Source: Schoenoplectus triqueter
Lineage: Eukaryota; Streptophyta; Magnoliopsida; Poales; Cyperaceae
NCBI GenBank assembly: GCA_964058805.1
Contig: CAXKVV010001906.1
Span: 1-30,133 of the forward strand
Direction of reading: 5' to 3'
Length of the DNA: 30,133 nt
The notes under the pieces were generated by a model. The model made no database searches and was not told the origin of the DNA. It was given only the letters and a program-made list of their open reading frames with translations. The position numbers and the translations under genes are program-made. Below are positions 10,633 to 20,690 of this stretch, in pieces (within the stretch, counting starts at the first letter, position 1; every line of letters starts with the position of its first letter).

Positions 10633-12476
10633 ATTGTGTTCTGATAGCATAATTGAGGAATATCAAAAGTTTGCGAGATTTAAAATGTTTGAGTTTCATA
10701 AATTTGTCAGAAAGGGATATAAGTAACAAAGTTTGAATTTCATAAAATTTCAAGTTAAAAAATGTTTTATAAATCTTAACAACAAGATAATAATTTTGAG
10801 TTAAAACAGTTTAAACAGGATTATTTAACGATTTTTAATAATTTTAACAGTATAAGTGAGATTTTTTTTACTTAACATTAAAAAATTGATGAAGTTAAAA
10901 CAGAGTTTAAATAGTTAAAATGAAGTTTTTTAAAAACTTATAAATTTCTTTTATAAAAATCCCTCTTAACTGCGAGAAATGGATATATTCATTACCATTA
11001 TGTTTTTTTATTAATAATAATATTAACAATAGACAGTTGCAAGAACACGAATTGTGAAAATAATAAGAGGCATTGTTTTATAAGAAAGTGGTATATTGAC
11101 AACTAAATAAATTTGACAATGACAAAAACATATAAACGTTTATTACGAGAAAACATATCAAAATTTAGTATGCCTGTTATAAATGAAAGTGTCAAGATGA
11201 AACAAAAGCAGTCTTGTGATCAAGTTCAATTAACTAATATGTTTCAGTCTATAAATTTTATAATAACTTCTTTACTTTAAAAACGGCGTTCCATATTTTG
11301 GGACATTCTTCAAACGGAAAATTTTATTTGTCATATCTAGGGGTGAAGAAATCGAAGTCTGACCCGTTCAGATTCAAATCTGATCCGATTTAATATTTTT
11401 TAAAAAACTTAAACTAATATGATTCGAATATGACCTGATCGGATCTGTCCCAACTCGATCCGAACCGATTCGAAATCAAATAACCTGCAATCTAATCAAA
11501 AACTATCAAAAATCTAAAAAAAAATGATATATAAATTAATCAGATCCGATTTCTTTCAAAAAAAAATAAAATTGATCTAATATGCCTGATCATTCGGAAT
11601 ATAGTCAGCGCTCGCTCCTACGTAGAATTTGAATTTGAATTTTATATGAGCCGAATTCTTTTTCTCCGGTGGGGCCAGAGTCTGCGACTGATTGAGAAAA
11701 GAAGTGTTACTATGATTCTCTGTAATTAATTCTGTTACGATGGGACGAGAGAAAGCTCACCAGCCTAGAAGTTAGACGAGACCCGCCTGTCATGAAGATG
11801 CTGCATGTTTCACTGCATAAAATGTGTTACAGAAAAATGTGGGCTCCGTAAAGACTGTCGGCTGCTAAAGAGTCCGGGCCCCTTTGGACCGAAAAAGTGC
11901 CGACACAGAACTAATTTTTCAAATAAGAAAGTGTAAACCCAACACTCAACAGGCAGTGTTTCCTGGAGCATAATTCCAACTAGTACACTTTACCAATACT
12001 ATGAAGTTTTCCGGGTCCCTTCGTTTCTTATGAATTGGTCAACTAAGAGTGGACACCTCAGCAGCTTAGCCACTAAGATCGTAGTTATCTTGTCCGATTA
12101 ATTAATTCCTGCTCACTTACGTGTTTAATAATTGTCCTCTCTTTTCAAATACAGATTTAGTTGTTTTAAGTCTTGGAATTAATCCTTTACTAATTGTTTC
12201 TTTACGAATATCTATCGAATTTATATTATTTTTACCAAACTTTGTGCAATAATTTATTATTTTGCAAAAAAAAAAAAATGTTCGTTTGCTTCTCCCACTG
12301 TCGAAGATGTGAACTCTTTTGTAGATGGTTGGCATATTCCAAAAACAAATAGAATCTGTTATAATTACACAATAAACTAGTGGCTTCACTTTTATATGGA
12401 AATCTAATGTGGATTTGAAAAGGAGATAATCTGTTCCACGTGGCTAATTTCCTCGTCACACAAGATTGCCCGCTTT
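10633..12476. other. Intergenic DNA with a possible decayed hAT-like fragment
   Basis: No gene is supported. From 11339 the text taggggtgaagaaatcg resembles the tip of hAT-type MITEs. It is followed to about 11550 by scattered variants of gatccga/tcggat, like the subterminal motifs of the hAT elements elsewhere in this window, but no right end or target duplication was found. The stretch 11640-12110 is less AT-rich, yet shows no exon. Frames on the minus strand at 12117-12489 have no family signature. Confidence 0.45.
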
Positions 12477-12988
12477 TAGGAGTGTGCAAACGGATCGGTT
12501 TAATTGGTTTTGAACCGAACTGTTAAATTTTGGACTATTTGGTTCGGTTTTTCGATTTAAAAATTTCGATTTGGTTGAAAATTTTAGCTAATTCAATTTT
12601 TGTACTTTGGTTCGGTTTTGGTTTTTTTAAATCGGATAAACCGAATAGTCCAAAATTTATCAAATAATTTTATTTTACTTGATATAAATAAGAATTATAT
12701 CAAAAATAATCTGAATATATTTATTTTCTATAAATTTTATTTAGTTATTTCTTTAATCTTTTAAACTATTTGTTTCTTCTATCAATTTTAATAATTTTTG
12801 ATATTTTTATTTCTCTTTAAATAATATAATTTCGGTTTAACCGAAAAAAAAACGGTTTATTCGGTTTTTGGTTTATTCAATTAATATTTTTAAAAATTTA
12901 GCTCGATTCATAATTTGACAAACCGAAAAAACTCCAAATATATATAATTATTTCGGTTTGAACCTAACCGACCGTTTGCACACCCCTC
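12477..12988. mobile_element. hAT-type MITE (512 bp) with 8-bp target duplication
   Basis: Inverted tips: left taggagtgtgcaaacgg; right, read inverted, gaggggtgtgcaaacgg. The flanking octamers cccgcttt (12469-12476) and accgcttt (12989-12996) match at 7 of 8, fitting the 8-bp duplication of the hAT superfamily. The ends are rich in ggttcggttt/aaaccgaa words on both strands, as expected of subterminal transposase-binding repeats. A second, internal inverted repeat pairs 12525-12547 with 12636-12658 (aaattttggactatt core). There is no transposase, so it depended on an autonomous relative. Confidence 0.85.
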
Positions 12989-12996
12989 ACCGCTTT

Positions 12997-14545
12997 ATTG
13001 CTTCTGCTCTTTCATTTGTATTGTTTATTTCCATCGATGAAAAATGTCCCTTTCCTTGACAAATCAAAAGTTATCCCCTTCCCACCTAAGGTTCACACAG
13101 GACGACGTGGGCCCAGATAGGATAAAGGCCACTAATACTTTCTCAACTCTTATGGGCCCTTCGTCCCCTTCGTCACCGATCTGGAAAGGCAAGTCAAGGT
13201 TGAAGATTTGGATGGGATTTAATTGGTTTGTTAAATTAATGATAAAAGAAGATGTGGTTGGTTATTTTCGATTACTGTTGTGCTATTTATCTCTTATATG
13301 GTGACCTGTAGATGTGATATTGTGTTTAAAATAATATTCGATTTTGGTAGTAGGTACCGCATAAATTAATAGCACATCTTAGGTCGATTGTGTCATTTAT
13401 TATCTACTATAATGAATTGCCAATTAGCCTATGGCAGTGTTTTGGTGGCTCAAATTTCATTGGAACTTCCTTTTAATGGGAAATTGGTAGCAATCTAGAT
13501 ACACGCGACACACGAATATGTTGGAGACATAAAAAAAATGGGTATTTGAGTTTTTTATGTGCATTAAAAGAGGAGAATTTTAATGTAACTGAGTTGTCAT
13601 TATTATTAAATATTATTATTTTTTGAACAACGAAGTCCATAAGAAACTAATTTCATTCAAAAAATATGATTACATCTATAAAAATAAAAACTTTTTGACA
13701 TAAAATCAAATGATACAAAATATAAAATTAACTCTAAATTAAGCCATCTATTGAAATAGTTTAAATGATTTTGTCTTCAATACACATAGAGAGAATTTTT
13801 TTTAAAGAAACCTAAATTTCATTTTTCAGTAATCAGCTATGATGAATATCATTTTGTTTGATTTTTATTGGATCATATGAGTCGTTAAGCACATCACAAG
13901 ACTTTAAATCTTGAATTTATTATAGTTGAAGTAAAACTTTTTTCCTTAGTATCTCAAAATGTAACAACTCAAATGAAAAAAAATATATAATAAAAGAGCG
14001 ACGAAAAAACAGATGAAAAAAATAAAAAAGTCAAATAAAGTGATACAACTAGAAGACTTTCAATAAAAAAAATAAAGAAGAAGAGAGATGACGAGGAAGA
14101 GACAAATTAATTCTCTCCCAAAATTTCTCATGGAAAGGGCGGCTATTTTTTTTTGGAGAGACGGCTCTTTTGAGTATTAAATATTATTGTTTAGAGCTTG
14201 AAATGAACAGAACGTATTCGAATCGTTGATTTTATTATTTTATTTAGTTTAGCTAGGATCAAAGCGTATAAAAATGTGCATGCATTAGAATTAATCTATC
14301 ACCGTTAACTTTAATTTTTTATTTTATAAAATATTAAAATTCAAAATTATGAAACTTTGTTTAGATGTTTTTCCAAAAAAAATATGTTTTTTTAATAGAA
14401 GTTTCTTATTTCGTTAGCCATCAAGACTTTTAATTTTCTAAATACATCATTATAACATCATTTATATATACAAGCGTTTATGAAATCAACAATTAAAATT
14501 TGTAATTTAAGTCCCTCTTTTGATGGCTAATGAAACAAATAATGT

Positions 14546-14548
<3 letters not shown>
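12997..14548. other. Intergenic DNA, no gene supported
   Basis: An open frame at 13044-13304 has no family signature and is judged non-coding. The same stretch holds two TGGGCC-type words (near 13107-13116 and 13151-13158), which can be promoter elements, but no gene follows. The rest is AT-rich with poly(A)/poly(T) runs. Confidence 0.5.

Positions 14549-14592
<44 letters not shown>
14549..14592. repeat. (AT)22 microsatellite
   Basis: Uninterrupted AT dinucleotides form the left border of the foldback cluster and directly abut the tip of the first element. Confidence 0.95.
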
Positions 14593-14595
<3 letters not shown>

Positions 14596-15000
14596 TGGAG
14601 ATACCGTGAGTTTAAGCTCACAGAGGCCTTCCGTGAGCTTAACTCAACATATCAAATCATTTTGAAATTTTAATTTATCATTCTCATTAAATTCTTTATA
14701 TGAAAATCTCATGGAATGCAAAAATTTGGAGCGTTTTGAGCTTTTTAAGTTGTGATTTTTAATTTTTGAAAATCAGCTCTAAAAATAATAATAATATATT
14801 CAATATTTGAACATCATTTTCAAAAATTAAAAACGACGATATAAAAAGCTCCAAACACTTCAAATTTTTGCATCCCACAAGATTTTTATATAAAGAATTT
14901 AATGAGAATGATAAATTAAAATTTCAAGATGATTTAATATGTTTTTTGAGTTAAGCTCACGAAAGGCCTCCGTGAGCTTAAGCTCACGGTATCTCCACTC
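14593..15000. mobile_element. Foldback MITE, family 2 copy A
   Basis: A 408-bp element in (TA)n. Its tips gagtggagatacc are exact inverted copies. Thirteen nt in lies gtgagtttaagctcac (one mismatch from a palindrome) on the left. Its right-end counterpart gtgagcttaagctcac is a perfect 16-bp palindrome. After an 11-nt spacer, gtgagcttaa repeats. The body is a long imperfect inverted repeat centred near 14790, with a short aataataata core. There is no coding capacity. The sequence is unrelated to family 1, yet the end layout is the same. Confidence 0.85.

Positions 15001-15060
<60 letters not shown>
15001..15060. repeat. (AT)12(GT)18 compound microsatellite
   Basis: AT dinucleotides at 15001-15024 pass directly into GT dinucleotides at 15025-15060, between two foldback elements. 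The GT part probably arose by a T-to-G change that then expanded. Confidence 0.95.
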
Positions 15061-15064
<4 letters not shown>

Positions 15065-15478
15065 TCCTTACGATGCTTCGCGAAGCAAATAGAGGTTTTA
15101 CTTCAGTTTCAAATCTCATATACTGAAAACTCAAAATATCAATCTAATTAATCCATAATAATCTAGATATTGAAAATTTATTGAATATCAAATTTTACTA
15201 TTTTTGAAAATTTGTAACTATTTTTTAAATTTTTGAAAATTTGATAATTTTATAGGTACACCTATCATTATTATTTTATTATTATTATTATGATATTTTT
15301 TAAAAATCCGAAAAATAGTTAGAAAGCTCCAAATGTAATCAAATTTGGTATTCGACAATATTTAAATATGTAGTTTATGTTAGGTGAATTAGATTTACAA
15401 ATTGAACTTTGATTTTTTGAGATTTTTTAGGCTGAAGTAAAGCGTCTCTTTGCTTCGCGAAGCACCGTAAGATCGCCC
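15061..15478. mobile_element. Foldback MITE, family 3 (single copy here)
   Basis: About 418 bp. The left tip is agagtccttacg and the right tip, read inverted, is gggcgatcttacg. The near-palindrome tgcttcgcgaagca follows at the usual distance. Further in, tacttcag occurs at both ends in inverted orientation. The inner arms are AT-rich and pair less well than in families 1 and 2. It shares the palindrome core with family 1, but its tips and body differ. Confidence 0.7.
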
Positions 15479-15500
15479 TATATATATATATATAGAGAGA

Positions 15501-15900
15501 GAGTGAGGCTATGGTGCTTCGCGAAGCACAAAACCTCCCGTGCTTCGCGTCCGTATCTCGAATTTAAAAGTTCATACGCTCGATCCAAACCGTTGAACAT
15601 GATCTTCATATTGAAATATCTTTGGAGATCAAATTTTATATTTTTTTAAATTTTTTTGCTATTTTTTAAATGAGTATAAAATTTGCTGATCTAACGATTT
15701 CTGCACCATCCAAAACTAGCGATTTTGTACCCATCTAAAAAATAGCAAAAAAATTCAAAAAAATATAAATTTTGATCTCCAAAGATAGTTCAATATGAAG
15801 ATCATGTTCAACGGTTTGGATTGGGCGTATGAACTTTCAAATTCGAGATACGGACGCGAAGCACGGGAGGTTTTGTGCTTCGCGAAGCACCATAGCCTCA

Positions 15901-15904
<4 letters not shown>
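15501..15904. mobile_element. Foldback MITE, family 1 copy B
   Basis: 404 bp, the same length as the copy at 4551-4954 and very similar to it. Both outer 16-bp palindromes gtgcttcgcgaagcac are perfect. Arms of about 180 bp surround a ~45-bp centre (gatctaacgatttctgcacc...) that is inverted relative to copy A. It sits between (TA)n(GA)n and (CT)n(AT)n. Confidence 0.88.
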
Positions 15905-15950
<46 letters not shown>

Positions 15951-15953
<3 letters not shown>

Positions 15954-16336
15954 TAGAGATACCGTGAGCTTAACTCAAAAAATATATCAAATTATTTCGA
16001 AATTTTAATTTATCATTCTCATTAAATTCTTTATATGAAAATCTCATGGGATACAAAAATTTGGAGCATTTTGAGCTTTTTAAGTTGTTGTTTTTAATTT
16101 TTGAAAATCAGCTCTAAAAATAATAATAATATATTCAATACTTTAACATCATTTTAAAAAAATTAAAAATGGTGACTTAAAAAGCTCAAAACACTCCAAA
16201 TTTTTGCATCCCACAAGATTTTTATATAAAAAATTTAATGAGAATGATAAATTAAAATTTTGAGATGATTTAATATATTTTTTGAGTTAAGCTCACGGAA
16301 GGCCTCCGTGAGCTTAAGCTCACAGTATCTCCACTC
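15951..16336. mobile_element. Foldback MITE, family 2 copy B, left end shortened
   Basis: 386 bp, homologous to 14593-15000 along its whole length. The right end keeps the full tip, palindrome, spacer and half-site. The left end has lost 27 nt between two GTGAG repeats, which removes exactly one palindrome plus spacer, so the tip now runs straight into gtgagcttaactc. Confidence 0.83.
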
Positions 16337-16357
16337 ATATATATATATATATATATA

Positions 16358-16757
16358 GAGTAATGCTATGGTGCTTCGCGAAGCAAAAAAAATTTTGTGC
16401 TTCGCGTCCGTATCTCGAATTTAAAAGTTCAAACGGTCGATCTAAACCGTTGAACATCATCTTCATATTGAAATATCCTTGGAGATCAAATTTTATATTT
16501 TTTTGAATTTTTTTAATATTTTTTAGATGGGTACAAAGTTTGTTGATCTAAAGATTTCTGCACCATCCAAAACAAGCGACTTTGTACCCATCTAAAAAAT
16601 ATCAAAAAAATTCAAAAAAATATAAAATTTGATCTCCAAGGATATTTCAATATGAAGATGATGCTCAACGGTTTGGATCGGCCGTTTGAACTTTTAAATT
16701 CGAGATACGGACGCGAAGCAAAAAATTTTTTTTGCTTCACGAAGCACCATAGCATTA

Positions 16758-16760
<3 letters not shown>
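16358..16760. mobile_element. Foldback MITE, diverged family 1 copy C
   Basis: 403 bp. The tips are gagtaatgctatg and its inverse. The palindrome is gtgcttcgcgaagca followed by A instead of C. The 10-nt spacer is A6T4 in place of family 1's aaaacctccc, and then comes gtgcttcgcg. The body aligns with family 1 copies A and B with many substitutions. Flanks are (AT)n and (TA)20. Confidence 0.83.
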
Positions 16761-16800
<40 letters not shown>

Positions 16801-16804
<4 letters not shown>

Positions 16805-17176
16805 TAGGTTATGGTACTTTGCAAAGTACAAAAGCATTGTGTGTTTTGCGCTCTATTTTTAATTTTAAGTCAAAAATGATTGATCCAAATCGCTCAATCT
16901 AATCTCCATATCAAAATATATTAGTAAACCAAATTTTATATTTTTTGAAATTTATTTGCTATTTTTTGGATGAACCATAATTCTCAGATCAAGTCACTTT
17001 TCTCCTCATCAGAAAAAAATAGCAAAAAAAATCTAAAAAAATATAAAATTTGGTTTACTAATAGATTTTTATATCAAGATTAGATTGAATGGTTTGGATC
17101 GATTATTTCTGATTTAAAATTAAAAATAAAATGTAAAGCACACAACGCCTCTGTGCTTTGCAAAGCACCATAGTCG

Positions 17177-17181
<5 letters not shown>
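16801..17181. mobile_element. Foldback MITE, family 4 copy A
   Basis: 381 bp. The right tip, read inverted, is gagtccgactatg, followed by the perfect palindrome gtgctttgcaaagcac, an 11-nt spacer and gtgcttt. The left end is more decayed: its palindrome is gtactttgcaaagtac, still perfect as a palindrome. The matched C-to-T and G-to-A changes in the two palindrome arms keep the symmetry. Arms pair across a short centre near 16990. Confidence 0.75.

Positions 17182-17223
<42 letters not shown>
17182..17223. repeat. (TC)n(TA)n compound microsatellite
   Basis: The CT run starts inside the gactc tip of the preceding element (about 17180-17210) and passes into TA dinucleotides up to the next element. 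Confidence 0.9.
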
Positions 17224-17400
17224 AAATTAGGCTATGGTGCTTTGCAAAGCACTAGTGCGTTGTGTGATTTGGTTTACTAATAGATTTTAATATGAAAATT
17301 AGATTGAACGGTTCAGATCGATTATTTCTAACTTAAAATTAAAAATAGAGCACAAAACACACAACGCATCTGTGCTTTGCAAAGCACCATAATCGGAGTG
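17224..17400. mobile_element. Foldback MITE, family 4 copy B, internally deleted
   Basis: 177 bp. Both ends carry the perfect palindrome gtgctttgcaaagcac, 13 nt from tips that read aaattaggctatg and, inverted, cactccgattatg. Most of the left arm and the centre are missing compared with copy A. The text jumps from ttgtgtga into tttggtttactaatag, which belongs to the right arm. Both ends remain. Confidence 0.75.
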
Positions 17401-17420
17401 TATATATATATATATATATA
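17401..17420. repeat. (TA)10 microsatellite, right border of the foldback cluster
   Basis: Uninterrupted TA dinucleotides directly follow the last element of the cluster. Confidence 0.9.
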
Positions 17421-17753
17421 ATTGAGATGACTTATAATACATAAATATTTATTTTTATCTATTTAAATGTATAAATAAATAAACACAACGCGAACCAATA
17501 ACCATTAACTTGAGAGCTCTCTTAAAAAAACAAGTGCAGTACCTGCAATTGCAATTATAAGACGCAACATCAAATGAAGTCATTTTTTTTTGCATTAGCG
17601 GTAGGGAAGTTCCTATTATATTTGACAATAGATTAACAGCAAAAAACAATTAATATATTTTGTTAATACAGAAATAAATATCAGAAAGTAAGAATAAAGC
17701 AGCCGGTTGCCGAAGAGGGCGGAAAAGGGATTACTATTTGGATCCGCCACCCG

Positions 17754-17806
17754 ACATGAGTAAAGCGTGTCTGAATCTGATGAATATGAATACATGAGTA
17801 AAGCGT
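17754..17806. repeat. 15-bp direct repeat upstream of the OXS3-like gene
   Basis: acatgagtaaagcgt occurs at 17754-17768 and again at 17792-17806, 38 bp apart, about 500 bp upstream of the start codon. Each copy contains an AAAG core of the kind bound by Dof factors. It may be a duplicated promoter element or a chance local duplication. Confidence 0.55.
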
Positions 17807-18034
17807 CGTCAATGCTAAATTTACCGCTAGCGACTCTTTTGGCTACAGGGGAAGCGATGTGGAAGCCTTATCCGCTGTCCCGTCTCCCTTCCCCAGTGGC
17901 CAGTACCAAAAGAAAATTAATTCGGAATTAAAATATCATCGTTAAATAAAAAGGGAGGGAAAGCAAAAACGAGTGGATAACGCCGAATCTGAAATTTATT
18001 TCTTCCATCCAGCGAGCAGCTAGCGCTTAGTCTT

Positions 18035-18068
18035 GACTCTCTGTCTCTGTCTCTCTCTCTCTCTCTCG
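18035..18068 (+). promoter_or_regulatory. CT-rich tract (Y-patch/GAGA-type) of the OXS3-like promoter
   Basis: A tct-ctg-ctctct run with about nine CT units lies 250 bp upstream of the ATG. Pyrimidine patches are common near plant transcription starts that lack a clear TATA box, and none is evident here. The assignment is inference from position. Confidence 0.45.
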
Positions 18069-18310
18069 CCCATTCTTATCCCCACACTCGTCCTGTTATT
18101 ATAGAACCAACCTCCTCCTGCGCCTAGTCCAAATTACATGGTATCCCATCCCCTTCTAATGCCCCTTTGCCTCTCCTCCCTCCAACTTTCAACAAAGAGC
18201 GCACTCCGCTAAAAACAAACCAACAGTTCAATTCATTCATACTTTAGAATTCTCCTTTTCCAGTCTCTGTTTCTCTGTTCAATTCCTTAGTGATTGCTCC
18301 TCTCCTCTCT

Positions 18311-18938
18311 ATGCAACATATGGAGGCAGTTATGATCATGCCACGGATGGATGAACAGGAAGATGACATCGGGTCCATGTCGTCTTTCTCGGACCATGAG
18401 GATTCCAGCAATTCTGTGGGTTCATCAGCCTCATCTGAAGTGACTGATGATGCTAGCTCATCAAATTCTTCGCTTTCCTCCTCTTTTCAGCCACCTTCAA
18501 CAAACGATCAATTCAACGAGGGACCACTCTTTGAGATGTCTGATCTACTCTCTGATCTCCCTATCAAGTATGTCACATGCTCATCCCCATATCTTCTGTT
18601 CTGTAAAATTCCAAATTTATATAGCACGAATTATTTACCTGCTTATAATTAACTAATAATCATGATTGTTATTGTTGAATTCCAGGAGGAGTTTGTCCAA
18701 GTTCTTCGATGGGAAGTCGCAGTCCTTCACTTCTCTATCAAATGCAATAAACTTCGAGGATTTGGTTAAGCCGGAGAGGTTGTACAGCAAGAGGATAAAA
18801 AATTGCAGGAGTTATGCTGGCGGATTAGATCGGCATAAATCCTTGTCACCTAAGCATCCGGCAAAAGGTGCAATTATGAAGAAAGCATCGTCTAAGGGTT
18901 CCTTCAGATCTCTGGGCTTGAAGAAAAGAAGCTTTTGA
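18311..18938 (+). CDS. OXS3-like: OXS3-like (OXIDATIVE STRESS 3 family) protein, two exons, 169 aa
   Basis: Exons 18311-18567 and 18686-18938, one GT-AG intron of 118 nt. The join lies within Lys86 and gives 510 nt including TGA. Residues ~19-60 are acidic and Ser-rich (GSMSSFSDHEDSSNSVGSS). The family's conserved core follows at ~73-116: LFEMSDLLSDLPIK, then RSLSKFFDGKSQSFTSLSN and FEDLVKPE. The basic C-terminus (KKASSKGSFRSLGLKKRSF) suits nuclear localisation. OXS3 and its relatives are plant nuclear proteins tied to oxidative and heavy-metal stress tolerance and chromatin-associated regulation. Recognition rests on the SKFF.GKSQSFTSL core, which I recall as diagnostic. The first in-frame ATG is taken as the start. 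A second at 18320 (residue 4) has a G at +4 and may be used instead. The family's usual core begins KRGLSKF; here the Gly is Ser. Confidence 0.85.
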
Positions 18939-20550
18939 GGGCTTAGATCGTCAATGGCACCTGGTCCAACATCGGACTGCCTCACTAGCCCAACCAGTTA
19001 TTTGCTTGAAGGATTTGGTCTCATGGTAGCCGTAGGAAGATCAATTGACTAATCAAATATCTTGATTTTTTCCTCTTTTTGTACGTTATTAATTGGTGAC
19101 CGCAGGCACTTTTCTCTTGGTGGTTTTAGCAAATCTTGGTTTTTTCAAGAGGGAATGCGTATGTTTCCTCTGCTGCACGGGCGTTTGTGCCCAAGTTTGT
19201 TTTTACTTTTTTTCCTTGTATTACTTGGAAAATGCCGATGTCTTGTTGCTTGCTCATTACTTGGTCACTTGAGCATGTATATATGAAGCTCATGGACTTT
19301 CTAACTATTCAAATGCCTTCAATTTTTTGTTCTGCGTTTGTTATGCATCTGTTTTATGCAGATTGAAACTTTTTAAATCAAATTGATATATAATATATTA
19401 TCAATAACGTTGTCGTTCATACGCGCGTGCATGCAGAAGTTTTCAATATTTTACAATTAATTTTCTTATATTGCATATCAAATGTATCGATCAAAATAGA
19501 AAAAAAAAATTACACAAGAACATCTACATGGCAACACCGCATCGGTTGATTAAATGACTTTTCAAATATATTTCGTAAGTATAATAATTAAACCGGGATG
19601 CAACTATTTCATTTTATAATTGAAATCTTTTTCTTTTCACGTGGTAATAATATATGTCCATTTTTTTTTATCTCTATGATTATGGAACTTGTTTCGCACT
19701 TGTTAGCTGTTGGATAAAAGAAAAAGACATATAATTTGTATTTTCGTCCATTCAAAATCTTCTTTTGATATCCATGAACAAACGAGAACTTAATCTACAA
19801 TAGTTGGTTAGAACTTAATCTACTTTCACATTGGAAGTTGCCTCCAACTTTATGAAAAAAATATATTTCTTATTGTACTCCAATAAGAAATTATTTCTTC
19901 CAACGAAAAACCAAACTTACAGCATTAGTTATGGAAATATCGATTAGCAATATAAAAGAATTGCACTCTAGTACTGATTGAAACAGATTTGGTAAAACAT
20001 GAGATACATATGAAAATAATGATTGACTGATAGAAAGAAAAGGAACTTTTTTTTGATTAATTTGGACTTTTGAGAATTATTGGAATTCAGACCTAATTAA
20101 CAACATGTTTGCAGTTCTAAAATACCACTCTTCTGCACATTTTTTTTTGAGTTTTTTTTAAAGTACCACTCATCTACGCTCCATATTTTTTTGTCAGAAA
20201 TTACACTTGTCCATTAAAAATATGGGAAACTTAGTTATTTGCCATTACAATTTTCAAATTTAAAAATTTACTACTTCAAAGTTTTAATTAAGAAATTTAC
20301 CACTCCAAATCTCATTTACTTTTAAATTTACTATTATACATATTTAATCAAAATTAAAAAATGCCAACAATACCCTTCTCTACAGACTCGACCGGATCTC
20401 ACAGACCATCTGCTGCACCCCTCCAACGAATTTCAGTTTCAATTTTCAAATATCCAAAATATCATCTCTTTCGAACGGATTTTTCATCTTGAAATAAGGA
20501 AACTAATTAGTTTATAAATAATAACACCATCCAAACCGTCTTAACCTTGT
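18939..20550. other. OXS3-like 3' UTR, then AT-rich intergenic DNA
   Basis: From the stop to about 19400 the base composition stays close to that of the gene, with T-rich stretches, fitting a 3' UTR of roughly 400 nt. Open frames there (19062-19366) have no family signature. Beyond that the DNA is AT-rich without genes, apart from the degenerate repeats at 20117-20365. Confidence 0.45.
20117..20365. repeat. Degenerate tandem repeats
   Basis: A diverged duplication of about 41 bp (taaaataccactcttctgc near 20117 and taaagtaccactcatctacg near 20159, each followed by a T run) leads into imperfect ~30-bp units starting atttacta/atttacca (about 20265-20350). Confidence 0.5.
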
Positions 20551-20554
20551 CATC

Positions 20555-20562
20555 TATATATA
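20555..20562 (+). promoter_or_regulatory. Possible TATA box of the small 'MEGL' gene
   Basis: TATATATA followed by cacc lies 129 nt upstream of the ATG at 20691, with a pyrimidine-rich leader-like stretch between. It supports a once-functional promoter for the small gene. Confidence 0.4.
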
Positions 20563-20690
20563 CACCCATGTCATCAACATCTCTGATCTCCATCTCTTCC
20601 AAGATTCAAGGCTTTGAACCAAATACATAACTACTTCAAGCTAGCTAACTAACGAAGAGAAAAAGAAAATTTAGGAAAGCAAGAATAGAA

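Noticed and set aside
11339..11600. Possible hAT element starting taggggtgaag
   Set aside because: No matching right tip or target duplication could be found, so only a decayed fragment is noted in the intergenic entry.
13044..13304. 86-codon plus-strand frame with nearby TGGGCC words
   Set aside because: No family signature, no splice continuation and ordinary spacer composition, so it is not called as a gene.
14934..15151. Frames with His-Thr or Cys-Val repeats
   Set aside because: These come from the (GT)18/(AT)12 microsatellite and element ends.
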